DNA of 5,320 bases from JAZKFT01 sp043760535 (GCA_043760535.1 JAYUOV010000110.1:1-5320), one strand, 5' to 3'. Counted from the stretch's first letter, positions 1 to 5,320 are shown. Translations and numbers: made by a program. Notes: a model not told the origin generated them from the sequence alone.

Positions 1-2010
1 CTAGATGGAATGGTATTTGAAGAACCTGTTCCCAATCTTTTTTCTTTTAATAACCCCTACGGAGCTTGCCCAACTTGCGAAGGTTATGGACAGGTTTTAG
101 GGATAGACCCGGAACTAGTAATACCCGATAAACGCCTCAGTATTTACGAAGGAGCCATTGCACCATGGCGTGGCGAAAAACTTAGCGAATGGAATAAATA
201 TTTAATAAGGGCAGCAGGCAAATTCAGTTTTCCCATACATACGCCCGTACAGGATTTAACCAAAGCACAGTGCCATTTACTTTGGACTGGTAATGAGTAT
301 TTTGAAGGACTCAATGCCTTTTTTAAGGAAGTAGAAGGTAATTTATATAAGGTTCAATATCGGGTGTTATTAAGCCGTTACCGGGGCAAAACTTTATGCC
401 CGGAATGTGAAGGATACAGGTTACGAAAAGAGGCTTTGTGTGTTAAGGTTGGGGAGGCACATATCGGCGAACTCTGCCAAATGCCCATTCGGGATCTGGC
501 AGTATGGTTTGCTAAAATAAAACTAACAGACCATGAAAAAGAGATAGCCAAACGAGTGCTGATAGAAATAGATATTCGCCTGCAAACGATGCTAGATGTG
601 GGTTTGGGCTATCTTACCTTAAACCGCCTGGCCAATAGCCTTAGTGGTGGCGAAAGCCAGCGGATACAGTTAACCCGTTCTTTAGGCAGCAACCTTACCA
701 ATTCATTATATATTCTCGATGAGCCGTCCATTGGCCTACATAGCCGCGACACCGAAAGGCTGATAGCCGTACTTAAAAACCTGCGAAATCTTGGCAATAC
801 AGTAGTAGTGGTGGAGCATGATGAAATGATGATGCGACAGGCCGACCACATTATAGATATGGGCCCATTGGCAAGCCACCTTGGCGGCGAAGTGGTAGCA
901 GAAGGCAACTACGATAAAATAGTGGCTAATGAAAGTAGCCTTACCGGCAAATACCTCAGCGGAGAGCTAAAAATTGAGGTGCCTTCCGGCAGTAAAAAAT
1001 CGAAATATTTCTTAAAAGTAGTTGGTGCTAGGCAAAATAACTTAAAGAATATTGATGTTACATTTCCGATGCAATGCCTCTGTGTGGTTAGTGGCGTAAG
1101 CGGCAGTGGCAAAACCACGCTGGTAAAACAGGTTTTGTACCCTGCATTGCAAAAAATAAAAGGTGAGTTTGCCGATAAAGTAGGCAGCCACCAACGGATA
1201 GAAGGTGATGTGGATTGGCTTACGCAAATAGAATTGGTAGATCAAAACCCGATTGGTAAAAGCAGCCGAAGTAACCCTGTTACCTATATTAAAGCTTATG
1301 ATGCCATCCGAGATTTGTATGCTGATCAGCCGCTTAGTAAAATGCGTGGTTTTTTACCCAAACACTTTAGTTTTAATGTGGATGCCGGCCGCTGCGATGC
1401 CTGCAAAGGTGAAGGCGAACAGGTGGTAGAAATGCAGTTTTTGGCCGATGTGCACTTGCTCTGCGATGTATGTAAAGGGAAACGTTTTAAAGAAGAAGTG
1501 CTGGAAGTAACCTTTAACCAAAAGAGCATCTACAATATTTTAGAGATGAGTGTAGATGAATCGCTGGCATTTTTTGCAGTAGGTGCGGCTGGCAACAAGA
1601 CTTGTGCAAATATTGTAAATGCTATAAAACCTTTGCAAGATGTGGGCCTTGGCTATGTAAAACTGGGCCAAAGCAGCGATACACTTAGCGGCGGAGAAGC
1701 CCAACGTGTAAAACTGGCCAGTTTTTTGGGCAAAGGAAAACACGCTGGCAACGTACTCTTCATCTTTGATGAACCCACTACGGGACTACATTTTAATGAT
1801 ATACAAAAGCTGCTTACTTCTTTTCATGCACTAATAGCACAAGGCCATAGCATAATAGTAATAGAGCATAATACCGATGTAATTAACAATGCAGATTGGG
1901 TAATAGATCTTGGCCCCGAAGCTGGCGATGGTGGCGGAAGTTTGGTATATGCTGGTCCGCCAAATGCACTTAAAGCTTTTAATGGAAGCTGGACCGGTAA
2001 ATTTTTGTAG
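1..2010 (+). CDS. uvrA: UvrA-family excinuclease ABC subunit A, 5'-truncated by the window
   Basis: DNA-damage-scanning ATPase of nucleotide excision repair, a cytoplasmic dimer that loads UvrB. The frame is open to base 1, so the ATG at 10 is internal; by alignment from memory with E. coli UvrA about 255 N-terminal residues are missing, including the first Walker A and the UvrB-binding region. Counting from the ATG at 10: CPTC (20-23, second half of the first zinc finger), CPEC (130-133), signature LSGGESQ (211-217), Walker B LYILDEPS (233-240), H270, second Walker A GVSGSGKTT (362-370), C4 zinc finger C462/C465/C485/C488, signature LSGGEAQ (559-565), Walker B FIFDEPT (584-590) and H620. All second-half catalytic motifs are intact and the C-terminus is complete. 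Wording such as ASFLGKGK and FIFDEPTTGLHF recalls the second UvrA paralogue of many Bacteroidota rather than the canonical copy; that is inference. It is convergent with the next gene. Confidence 0.96.
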   Translation, partial: LDGMVFEEPVPNLFSFNNPYGACPTCEGYGQVLGIDPELVIPDKRLSIYEGAIAPWRGEKLSEWNKYLIRAAGKFSFPIHTPVQDLTKAQCHLLWTGNEYFEGLNAFFKEVEGNLYKVQYRVLLSRYRGKTLCPECEGYRLRKEALCVKVGEAHIGELCQMPIRDLAVWFAKIKLTDHEKEIAKRVLIEIDIRLQTMLDVGLGYLTLNRLANSLSGGESQRIQLTRSLGSNLTNSLYILDEPSIGLHSRDTERLIAVLKNLRNLGNTVVVVEHDEMMMRQADHIIDMGPLASHLGGEVVAEGNYDKIVANESSLTGKYLSGELKIEVPSGSKKSKYFLKVVGARQNNLKNIDVTFPMQCLCVVSGVSGSGKTTLVKQVLYPALQKIKGEFADKVGSHQRIEGDVDWLTQIELVDQNPIGKSSRSNPVTYIKAYDAIRDLYADQPLSKMRGFLPKHFSFNVDAGRCDACKGEGEQVVEMQFLADVHLLCDVCKGKRFKEEVLEVTFNQKSIYNILEMSVDESLAFFAVGAAGNKTCANIVNAIKPLQDVGLGYVKLGQSSDTLSGGEAQRVKLASFLGKGKHAGNVLFIFDEPTTGLHFNDIQKLLTSFHALIAQGHSIIVIEHNTDVINNADWVIDLGPEAGDGGGSLVYAGPPNALKAFNGSWTGKFL

Positions 2011-2047
2011 GTCTTTGTGCGTAGGGTTGTAAATGATGTAAAAAAAA

Positions 2048-2106
2048 ATATGCTTTAAAAAAGTGCCTCTCATTAGGGAGGCACTTAACATTTATTGAAA
2101 GCATAT
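2048..2106. repeat. Nested inverted repeats between convergent genes
   Basis: Two perfect 9-bp inverted repeats sit one inside the other. The outer arms are ATATGCTTT (2048-2056) and AAAGCATAT (2098-2106). The inner arms are AAGTGCCTC (2061-2069) and GAGGCACTT (2078-2086). The outer right arm ends one base before the hydrolase stop codon. Together they could form an extended cruciform or a long stem serving both convergent transcripts. Confidence 0.75.
2057..2086 (-). terminator. Rho-independent terminator of the peptidoglycan hydrolase gene
   Basis: On the minus strand a 9-bp GC-containing stem (AAGTGCCTC / GAGGCACTT, 8-base loop) is followed directly by a T-run made of the last two stem bases plus four more (A-run 2057-2062 on the plus strand). 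It begins 21 bases after the hydrolase stop codon. On the plus strand the stem is followed by AACATTTATT, a poor U-tract, so termination of uvrA here is possible but weaker. Confidence 0.7.
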
Positions 2107-2107
2107 A

Positions 2108-2875
2108 TTATAATTTATACTCCATAAAGCCTTTGTTTATAGAGTTTATTTTTCTTACACGCTTGTACACACCGCTTCCTTCCCGGCTGCTCTGGTCGTT
2201 TGTGTTGCCCTCTATTGTATTAATATAACCGCCGTTTACAGATACTACAATGCCGGTATGACCCAGTCCGCCGCCATAATCCATTACGAAAATATGACCA
2301 GGTTTTATTAATGCCGGGTTCAATTTTGCATCTTTAGCCGGTATTTTTTTTCCAGTACATTCGTTCCAGCTCCGCATTACGCCGGCTGTTTTTACTAGTG
2401 GGTTTGTTTTGCCAGCATTTTTGGCAGCGGTATTAAAACACCAATACACAAATGCAGCACACCACGCAAAGCCACCACCAAGGCCGGCTGAAGCCAGATA
2501 TTCTTCCACCTTTGGTCCACGGTTGCTGTTAAGTGGTACTTCCTGAAAGCCTACTTCGGCTGTAGCAATGGCTATAACATCGGTAAGCCCTGCTGTTTTG
2601 GGAATGGAATTTACCGGAACCTTTTCAGTTCCAAATAAAATTTCCCAGGAGATGGGGCCAAGTACACCATCTGCCATCAGGCTTGCACCTGTAGCATCAG
2701 CCGACTTTGTTTGGAAGAGCTTTACAGCAGCAATTGTTTGGCTGCCAAAGTCGCCATCTACTTCTATAGGGCCATCCGGCGGATGGCATTTTAACTCGTT
2801 AAGACGGTTTTGTACCGCTTTTACAATTTTTTTGTCGGTTTCCCCTTTTTTGATAAACCTGCCAGGATACTTCAT
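2108..2875 (-). CDS. Endolysin-type peptidoglycan hydrolase: PG-binding domain plus CHAP-like cysteine peptidase/amidase
   Basis: Predicted to bind and cleave bacterial cell wall; 255 residues. Residues ~11-82 form a PG_binding_1 domain with its two marker motifs, DGDFGSQT (about 40-47) followed by AVKLFQ, and DGVLGPISWEIL (69-80). Residues ~100-250 form a CHAP/NlpC-P60-like domain resembling the TIGR02594 group: catalytic Cys in FAWCAAF (C139), His in GLGHTGIV (H206), and IEGNTN (E222/N224) as likely third residue. The usual PGDI turn reads KPGHI (201-205), an Asp-to-His change. There is no signal peptide or membrane segment, so export would need a holin, a secretion apparatus or cell lysis. 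No phage gene, holin or immunity-like gene is visible beside it. The ATG at 2875 has no clear Shine-Dalgarno site. The fold and catalytic residues are well supported; the bond cut and the biological role (endolysin, secreted effector, or cell-wall enzyme) are open. Confidence 0.9.
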   Translation of the reverse strand: MKYPGRFIKKGETDKKIVKAVQNRLNELKCHPPDGPIEVDGDFGSQTIAAVKLFQTKSADATGASLMADGVLGPISWEILFGTEKVPVNSIPKTAGLTDVIAIATAEVGFQEVPLNSNRGPKVEEYLASAGLGGGFAWCAAFVYWCFNTAAKNAGKTNPLVKTAGVMRSWNECTGKKIPAKDAKLNPALIKPGHIFVMDYGGGLGHTGIVVSVNGGYINTIEGNTNDQSSREGSGVYKRVRKINSINKGFMEYKL

Positions 2876-2968
2876 GGTTACAATTTTATAGGATTAAAAA
2901 TAAAAGACAAATTGGTATGGCTTTTGATTTAAAAAACAATCGCTACAATGGTTATAAGCCAATCGATT

Positions 2969-2988
2969 ATTAGGTAATTGTCATTTGT
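2969..2988. repeat. Copy 1 of a shared ATTAGGTAATT-GTCA element
   Basis: ATTAGGTAATT is followed by GTCATTTGT. The same 11-mer followed by TGTCAAT occurs at 4453-4470. Both copies lie about 95-115 bases before the start codon of a minus-strand gene (hydrolase and lipoprotein respectively). This may be a common regulatory site or simply a dispersed low-complexity intergenic repeat. Confidence 0.45.
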
Positions 2989-3084
2989 AGATAAGCCATT
3001 GATAAATACACCGTCAATCAGTTTTATAATAATCTCTTTGGTATTTTCCACCTCCATTTACGCCTAAATTTTTACCTATACCAC

Positions 3085-3092
3085 CAAAAGTA
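3085..3092 (-). promoter_or_regulatory. Candidate Bacteroidota -7 box for the hydrolase gene
   Basis: Read on the minus strand, TACTTTTG matches the Bacteroidota -7 consensus TAnnTTTG exactly. It sits directly after the lipoprotein stop codon and about 210 bases before the hydrolase ATG. No convincing TTG-type -33 box is seen at the expected distance, and one exact match could arise by chance in a gap this long. If real, it implies a 5' leader of about 200 bases. Confidence 0.25.
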
Positions 3093-4352
3093 CTAATGCT
3101 TTTTAAAAGTAAATACGCTGATATTGCCCGTTACATATTTACAAACCCATGCTTCCAGCACTTTGTCATCTTCGTAAATATCTACACCTACCGGGCTTCC
3201 TTTGCAGGGCAGGTCTGCTATTTTTTCAAAATGATCGCTATGGATTTTAAATACTTGAACCAGATTGTTAGAATAGCAGGTAACAAACATAAACTTGTAA
3301 TTTTTAGATAGGATGATGGTACGGGGCTGGCTGCCGGTATGTGCCATAAACAAGCTTTTGCCAGTAGCAGCATCTATACATGCAACACTGTTTAGGGCAT
3401 TGTACGAGATAAAAATTTTGCCACTGGTATCTGTTACAATATGCCTTGGATTTTTGGAAACCTGCATAGGTGCGGATGCTTCCCAATTGGCATGGTTTAT
3501 CACTGTAATTTCTGCACCGCCCATTTGTGCCACATACGATTTTTGTGCTTTATCATCTACCGCTATGCCACGTGGTATAGTGGTAACCGGAATGTTCTTT
3601 ATTACAGAGGCGTAAGGCGAATTGGCAGTATCTGTTTGCAGTATGCTTATGCTGTGGCTATGCCAGTTACTTACCAGTAAATATTTATCATCAATGGTTT
3701 TAGAAATAATTTTTGGGGTTTTCCCGGTTTTGATAAGCGGCACTAGCATACTATCATTCGTATTAAGAAGCAGATTGTTTACATAAACCTTTTTAAAACC
3801 AGATTCTGTGCTAGTTGCTTGCTGCTGTAGCTTGTGGCTACCTTTTAAAAAAACAGGTACAATGCCATCTGCATTATGTAGCGATACCCAAAGTATCTGG
3901 TTGTTATGCGATAAACAACCTTCTACCGGTTTTTCCTGAAAAGAGGGGATAGACCTGTTTCTGGAATAGTCCCAGCCGATGCCTTTAGAAGGTTTAAATT
4001 TAAATATCCGTTCTACTTTGCGTGTGGCCTGATCAAATTCATACACACTCATACCTTCCAAGTTCATAGCGTACAGCTTGCTGCTATTGCTATTAAAAAG
4101 TACCGACTTTGTGCCAGGTGCTGCACTTAATTCTTCTACTTTATCGTATTGTAAACTGTCGTAAGGGGCTGGCTTATAAAGCAGTGCTGCTTCATGTACT
4201 AGCTCAGTGGTGTCGTTTTGTGGCAAAGCTTTCACATTGCTTTCTGTAGAACTGGAAGCAGCTTGGCCACAAGCCACGATAAGTAAAATGAATGGGAAAA
4301 ATAGAATTCTAAAGGTTGGCGGAAATTTTGGCATATATTTTTTAATTAGCAT
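3093..4352 (-). CDS. Lipoprotein with YVTN/YncE-type beta-propeller
   Basis: Predicted 419-residue lipid-anchored periplasmic protein of unknown function. Residues 1-28 are a lipoprotein signal: basic start, hydrophobic core FRILFFPFILLIVA, lipobox IVAC with C28 as the lipidated residue. The next residues (GQAASSSTES) have no acidic surface-export signal, so it probably faces the periplasm. After a Ser/Thr-rich linker come about seven repeats of ~35-45 residues with the propeller rhythm of PRxIxxxxxGKxxxVxxxxxNxVxVID type, clearest at ~83-119, 144-168, 214-242, 259-290, 301-335, 342-370 and 386-416. This matches YVTN/YncE-like propellers, used for protein or ligand binding and in some enzymes. 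No extra catalytic domain or haem motif (CxxCH) is seen. The start at 4352 is preferred because it gives KK before the core; the ATG at 4334 (residue 7) also leaves a working signal peptide. It stands alone, so context does not suggest a substrate. Confidence 0.85.
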   Translation of the reverse strand: MLIKKYMPKFPPTFRILFFPFILLIVACGQAASSSTESNVKALPQNDTTELVHEAALLYKPAPYDSLQYDKVEELSAAPGTKSVLFNSNSSKLYAMNLEGMSVYEFDQATRKVERIFKFKPSKGIGWDYSRNRSIPSFQEKPVEGCLSHNNQILWVSLHNADGIVPVFLKGSHKLQQQATSTESGFKKVYVNNLLLNTNDSMLVPLIKTGKTPKIISKTIDDKYLLVSNWHSHSISILQTDTANSPYASVIKNIPVTTIPRGIAVDDKAQKSYVAQMGGAEITVINHANWEASAPMQVSKNPRHIVTDTSGKIFISYNALNSVACIDAATGKSLFMAHTGSQPRTIILSKNYKFMFVTCYSNNLVQVFKIHSDHFEKIADLPCKGSPVGVDIYEDDKVLEAWVCKYVTGNISVFTFKKH

Positions 4353-4369
4353 AGATAAAATAAGAATTG

Positions 4370-4426
4370 AAAAAAAAAGGAATTTTAAGGAATGTTGTGT
4401 TAAGCTTATCTGCTACTAAAATTCCT
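4370..4426 (-). promoter_or_regulatory. Attenuator-like inverted repeat with T-run in the lipoprotein leader
   Basis: On the minus strand AGGAATTTTA (4426-4417) can pair perfectly over 10 bp with TAAAATTCCT (4387-4378), and eight T residues follow at once (4377-4370), ending 17 bases before the ATG at 4352. That is the form of an intrinsic terminator placed before its gene. A second ATTCCT (4393-4388) could pair with the same AGGAAT arm instead, giving a mutually exclusive fold. The 29-base loop holds an 8-bp palindrome TAAGCTTA (4401-4408). The stem is AT-rich and the loop long, so it may be weak; it could also be a protein-binding operator. Confidence 0.35.
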
Positions 4427-4452
4427 AAAGGGTAATACGTAAACTACTAGTA

Positions 4453-4485
4453 ATTAGGTAATTTGTCAATATGTCAATCTGTCAT
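4453..4485. repeat. Copy 2 of the shared element, fused to a tandem 8-mer repeat
   Basis: ATTAGGTAATT (4453-4463) overlaps the first of three tandem 8-mers TTTGTCAA (4462-4469), TATGTCAA (4470-4477) and TCTGTCAT (4478-4485), that is, TNTGTCAW repeated with an exact period of 8. It lies about 100-133 bases before the lipoprotein start. Such runs could be a multi-site operator or dispersed intergenic repeat material. Confidence 0.5.
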
Positions 4486-4693
4486 TGATTCGCCTCCATA
4501 TATAGTATAATTAGTAAGCGACCAATCACCAATTTACCCCTACGAAAATCCAAAATTTAACCTTTGCGGAGTAAGACGTAAAAAAATAAAAGGTATAGCA
4601 TGCACCATTTTGTAAAAGAAAGTATGCGGACACATTTGTAGGTCATAGGCAAGAAATTTTATTTTTATTAGTAAAATTTATAATTACAAACGA

Positions 4694-4732
4694 AATGCCT
4701 CTGGCAAAGAGGTATGGCGAAAACCTCGCATT
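4694..4732. repeat. Compact segment with two mutually exclusive stem-loop folds
   Basis: Fold A is an 8-bp hairpin with one G-T pair, ATGCCTCT (4695-4702) with AGAGGTAT (4708-4715) and a 5-base loop. Fold B uses AATGC (4694-4698) with GCATT (4728-4732) stacked directly on GAGGT (4709-4713) with ACCTC (4723-4727). The folds share bases and cannot coexist. No strong U-tract follows on either strand, so a plain terminator is not favoured. Function and transcribed strand are unknown. Confidence 0.35.
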
Positions 4733-4750
4733 CTAATATTTTACAATATA

Positions 4751-4786
4751 GGTTAAATACATTAATGTTTACAATGTATTTATACC
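4751..4786 (-). terminator. AT-rich hairpin downstream of the M1 peptidase gene
   Basis: GGTTAAATACATT (4751-4763) pairs with AATGTATTTATACC (4773-4786), 13 pairs with a single bulged T and a 9-base loop. It begins about 70 bases after the M1 peptidase stop on the minus strand. No clean T-run follows (TATATTGTAAAATATT), so it may be an mRNA-end stabilising hairpin or a poor terminator. Confidence 0.35.
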
Positions 4787-4790
4787 AGCT

Positions 4791-4828
4791 ACTAAAAATA
4801 CCTCAGTTAGCAAATGGAGTATTTTAGT
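4791..4828 (-). terminator. First hairpin after the M1 peptidase stop
   Basis: ACTAAAAATAC (4791-4801) and GTATTTTAGT (4819-4828) pair over 10 bp with one bulged A; on the minus strand the 3' arm is T-rich (GTATTTTTAGT). It starts 27 bases beyond the stop codon. No separate T-run follows it, so termination is only a guess. Confidence 0.35.
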
Positions 4829-4855
4829 TAGACTGTAATTACTTTTCGTTACTTA

Positions 4856-5320
4856 CTATAGCCTTGGTTTGTTGTTTTCTATAGTTACATAAAAATTCTT
4901 ATCCCAAAAATCGGTTGCACCTTCTTTTATCGTGGTTTTGGTATCAATCCAGCTATTGCTGTTAGGGGTAATGGTTACCACTTTGCCTGTTATATCTGTA
5001 AATCTTATCGGCATGGAGAAATCATCATTACAATTACTCCATTTAGTTTGTAGCAAGCCAGCATTGTATTTCCAATGTAGTACAGGCACTTTTATGGTTC
5101 TTAAATATTGGTCGAATATTTTAGAAAAATCGTAACCGGCCTCTTTGCTTATATAATCTTCCAGATCTTTTGTATTAATGGTTTGGTGGTAAAATATTTT
5201 ATTTAGTCCACGCAGAATGCTTCGAAATTTTTCATCATTATTAATAATCTGCCGGATGGTGTGTATCAGGTTGGCGCCCTTATACTGCTGGCGCCGCTCG
5301 GTGAAGGTCGGCGTTGCAAC
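4856..5320 (-). CDS. M1-family zinc metallopeptidase, C-terminal part (cut by the window edge)
   Basis: Aminopeptidase-type zinc metalloprotease; the last 154 residues are present and the 5' part lies beyond 5320, so the HEXXH zinc site cannot be seen. The frame is open to the edge; the in-frame GTG at 5089 is internal. Visible family features, counted from the edge, are QYKGANLIHTIRQI (12-25), NDEKFRSILRGLNK (28-41), the FYHQT turn (43-47) before a helix DLEDYISKEAGYD (52-64), IFDQYLRT (68-75), and then a beta-sandwich C-terminal domain rich in W and T with a DFWDKN motif near the end. This pattern matches M1 peptidases of Bacteroidota, many of which are secreted or periplasmic. Oddities: residues 1-24 are encoded by much more GC-rich DNA than the rest, and the YxKG motif that normally carries the transition-state Tyr reads QYKG. 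Family assignment is firm; activity and substrate are not. Confidence 0.88.
   Translation of the reverse strand, partial: VATPTFTERRQQYKGANLIHTIRQIINNDEKFRSILRGLNKIFYHQTINTKDLEDYISKEAGYDFSKIFDQYLRTIKVPVLHWKYNAGLLQTKWSNCNDDFSMPIRFTDITGKVVTITPNSNSWIDTKTTIKEGATDFWDKNFYVTIENNKPRL

Larger units (their letters stand above)
2876..3092. other. 217-base spacer, presumed leader of the hydrolase gene
   Basis: No gene is supported here. It contains an ATAAGCCAAT/ATAAGCCATT near-direct repeat (2954-2963 and 2991-3000), a short CAATGG/CCATTG inverted repeat (2946-2951, 2996-3001), and an ATTAGGTAATT element (2969-2979) that recurs upstream of the lipoprotein gene. No intrinsic terminator for the lipoprotein gene was found. 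A start-less glycine-rich reading frame (3014-3130) overlaps the left end of the lipoprotein gene. Confidence 0.5.
4353..4855. other. 503-base non-coding stretch between lipoprotein and M1 peptidase genes
   Basis: No coding region is supported on either strand. Going left to right it holds the attenuator-like repeat before the lipoprotein (4370-4426), the ATTAGGTAATT element with a tandem 8-mer (4453-4485), an AT-rich section with no recognisable signal (about 4486-4690), a compact segment with alternative pairings (4694-4732), and two AT-rich hairpins close to the M1 peptidase stop (4751-4786 and 4791-4828). The length and density of inverted repeats would allow a small RNA or a long structured 3' end, but no sure promoter was found. 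Confidence 0.6.

Noticed and set aside
609..908. Open frame of 99 codons on the minus strand inside uvrA
   Set aside because: It lies wholly within the well-conserved UvrA frame and its translation has no recognisable domain; it is a shadow.
2568..2891. Open frame of 107 codons on the plus strand over the hydrolase gene
   Set aside because: It is antisense to the conserved peptidoglycan-binding domain and shows no family features.
3036..3089. TTTGGT/ACCAAA pairing after the lipoprotein stop as a terminator
   Set aside because: Only six pairs with a loop of 40 bases and no T-run after it on the minus strand.
3313..3680. Cysteine- and aromatic-rich open frames on the plus strand across the propeller gene
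   Set aside because: They overlap each other and lie antisense to clear propeller repeats; their composition is what antisense reading of such repeats gives.
4332..4334. ATG at residue 7 as the lipoprotein start
   Set aside because: It cannot be ruled out, since the signal peptide would still work, but the upstream ATG at 4352 adds a lysine pair typical of signal peptide starts; noted as an alternative.
4558..4567. TAACCTTTGC on the plus strand as a Bacteroidota -7 promoter box
   Set aside because: The spacing between TA and TTTG is three bases instead of two, no -33 TTG was found at the right distance, and no gene follows on the plus strand.
4856..5089. A separate small gene starting at the GTG at 5089
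   Set aside because: The same frame stays open to the window edge and carries conserved M1 peptidase sequence upstream of the GTG, so this is an internal codon.

Overview
The window looks like chromosomal DNA of a Bacteroidota bacterium, most likely from the Chitinophagaceae or a nearby family. This rests on the AT-rich sequence, the lack of clear Shine-Dalgarno sites, the style of the UvrA-like protein, a lipoprotein of typical Bacteroidota build, and an M1 peptidase whose C-terminal half resembles Bacteroidota members. The placement is made by reading alone and was not tested by a search.

Layout, left to right. Positions 1-2010 (+) hold the C-terminal two thirds of a UvrA-family excinuclease ATPase; its N-terminus lies before the window. 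A 97-base gap between convergent genes follows and carries a nested inverted repeat, whose inner part is a good intrinsic terminator for the minus strand. Positions 2108-2875 (-) encode a leaderless, two-domain peptidoglycan hydrolase of endolysin type (peptidoglycan-binding domain plus CHAP-like amidase/endopeptidase). A 217-base spacer follows. Positions 3093-4352 (-) encode a lipoprotein with a YVTN-type beta-propeller. A 503-base non-coding stretch (4353-4855) then carries several inverted repeats. Positions 4856-5320 (-) encode the C-terminal end of an M1 metallopeptidase, cut by the window edge.

The genes do not form an obvious operon or pathway. UvrA belongs to DNA repair, while the other three act on the cell envelope or on external polymers. 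The three minus-strand genes point the same way but are separated by 217 and 503 bases, so they are probably separate transcription units. No RNA gene, CRISPR array, insertion sequence or phage structural gene was seen.

The points most worth a second look are: an attenuator-like inverted repeat plus T-run just before the lipoprotein start; a cluster of hairpins with mutually exclusive pairings in 4694-4828; a sequence element shared by the leaders of the hydrolase and the lipoprotein; and an abrupt GC step at about 5251 that coincides with loss of a conserved active-site motif in the M1 peptidase.
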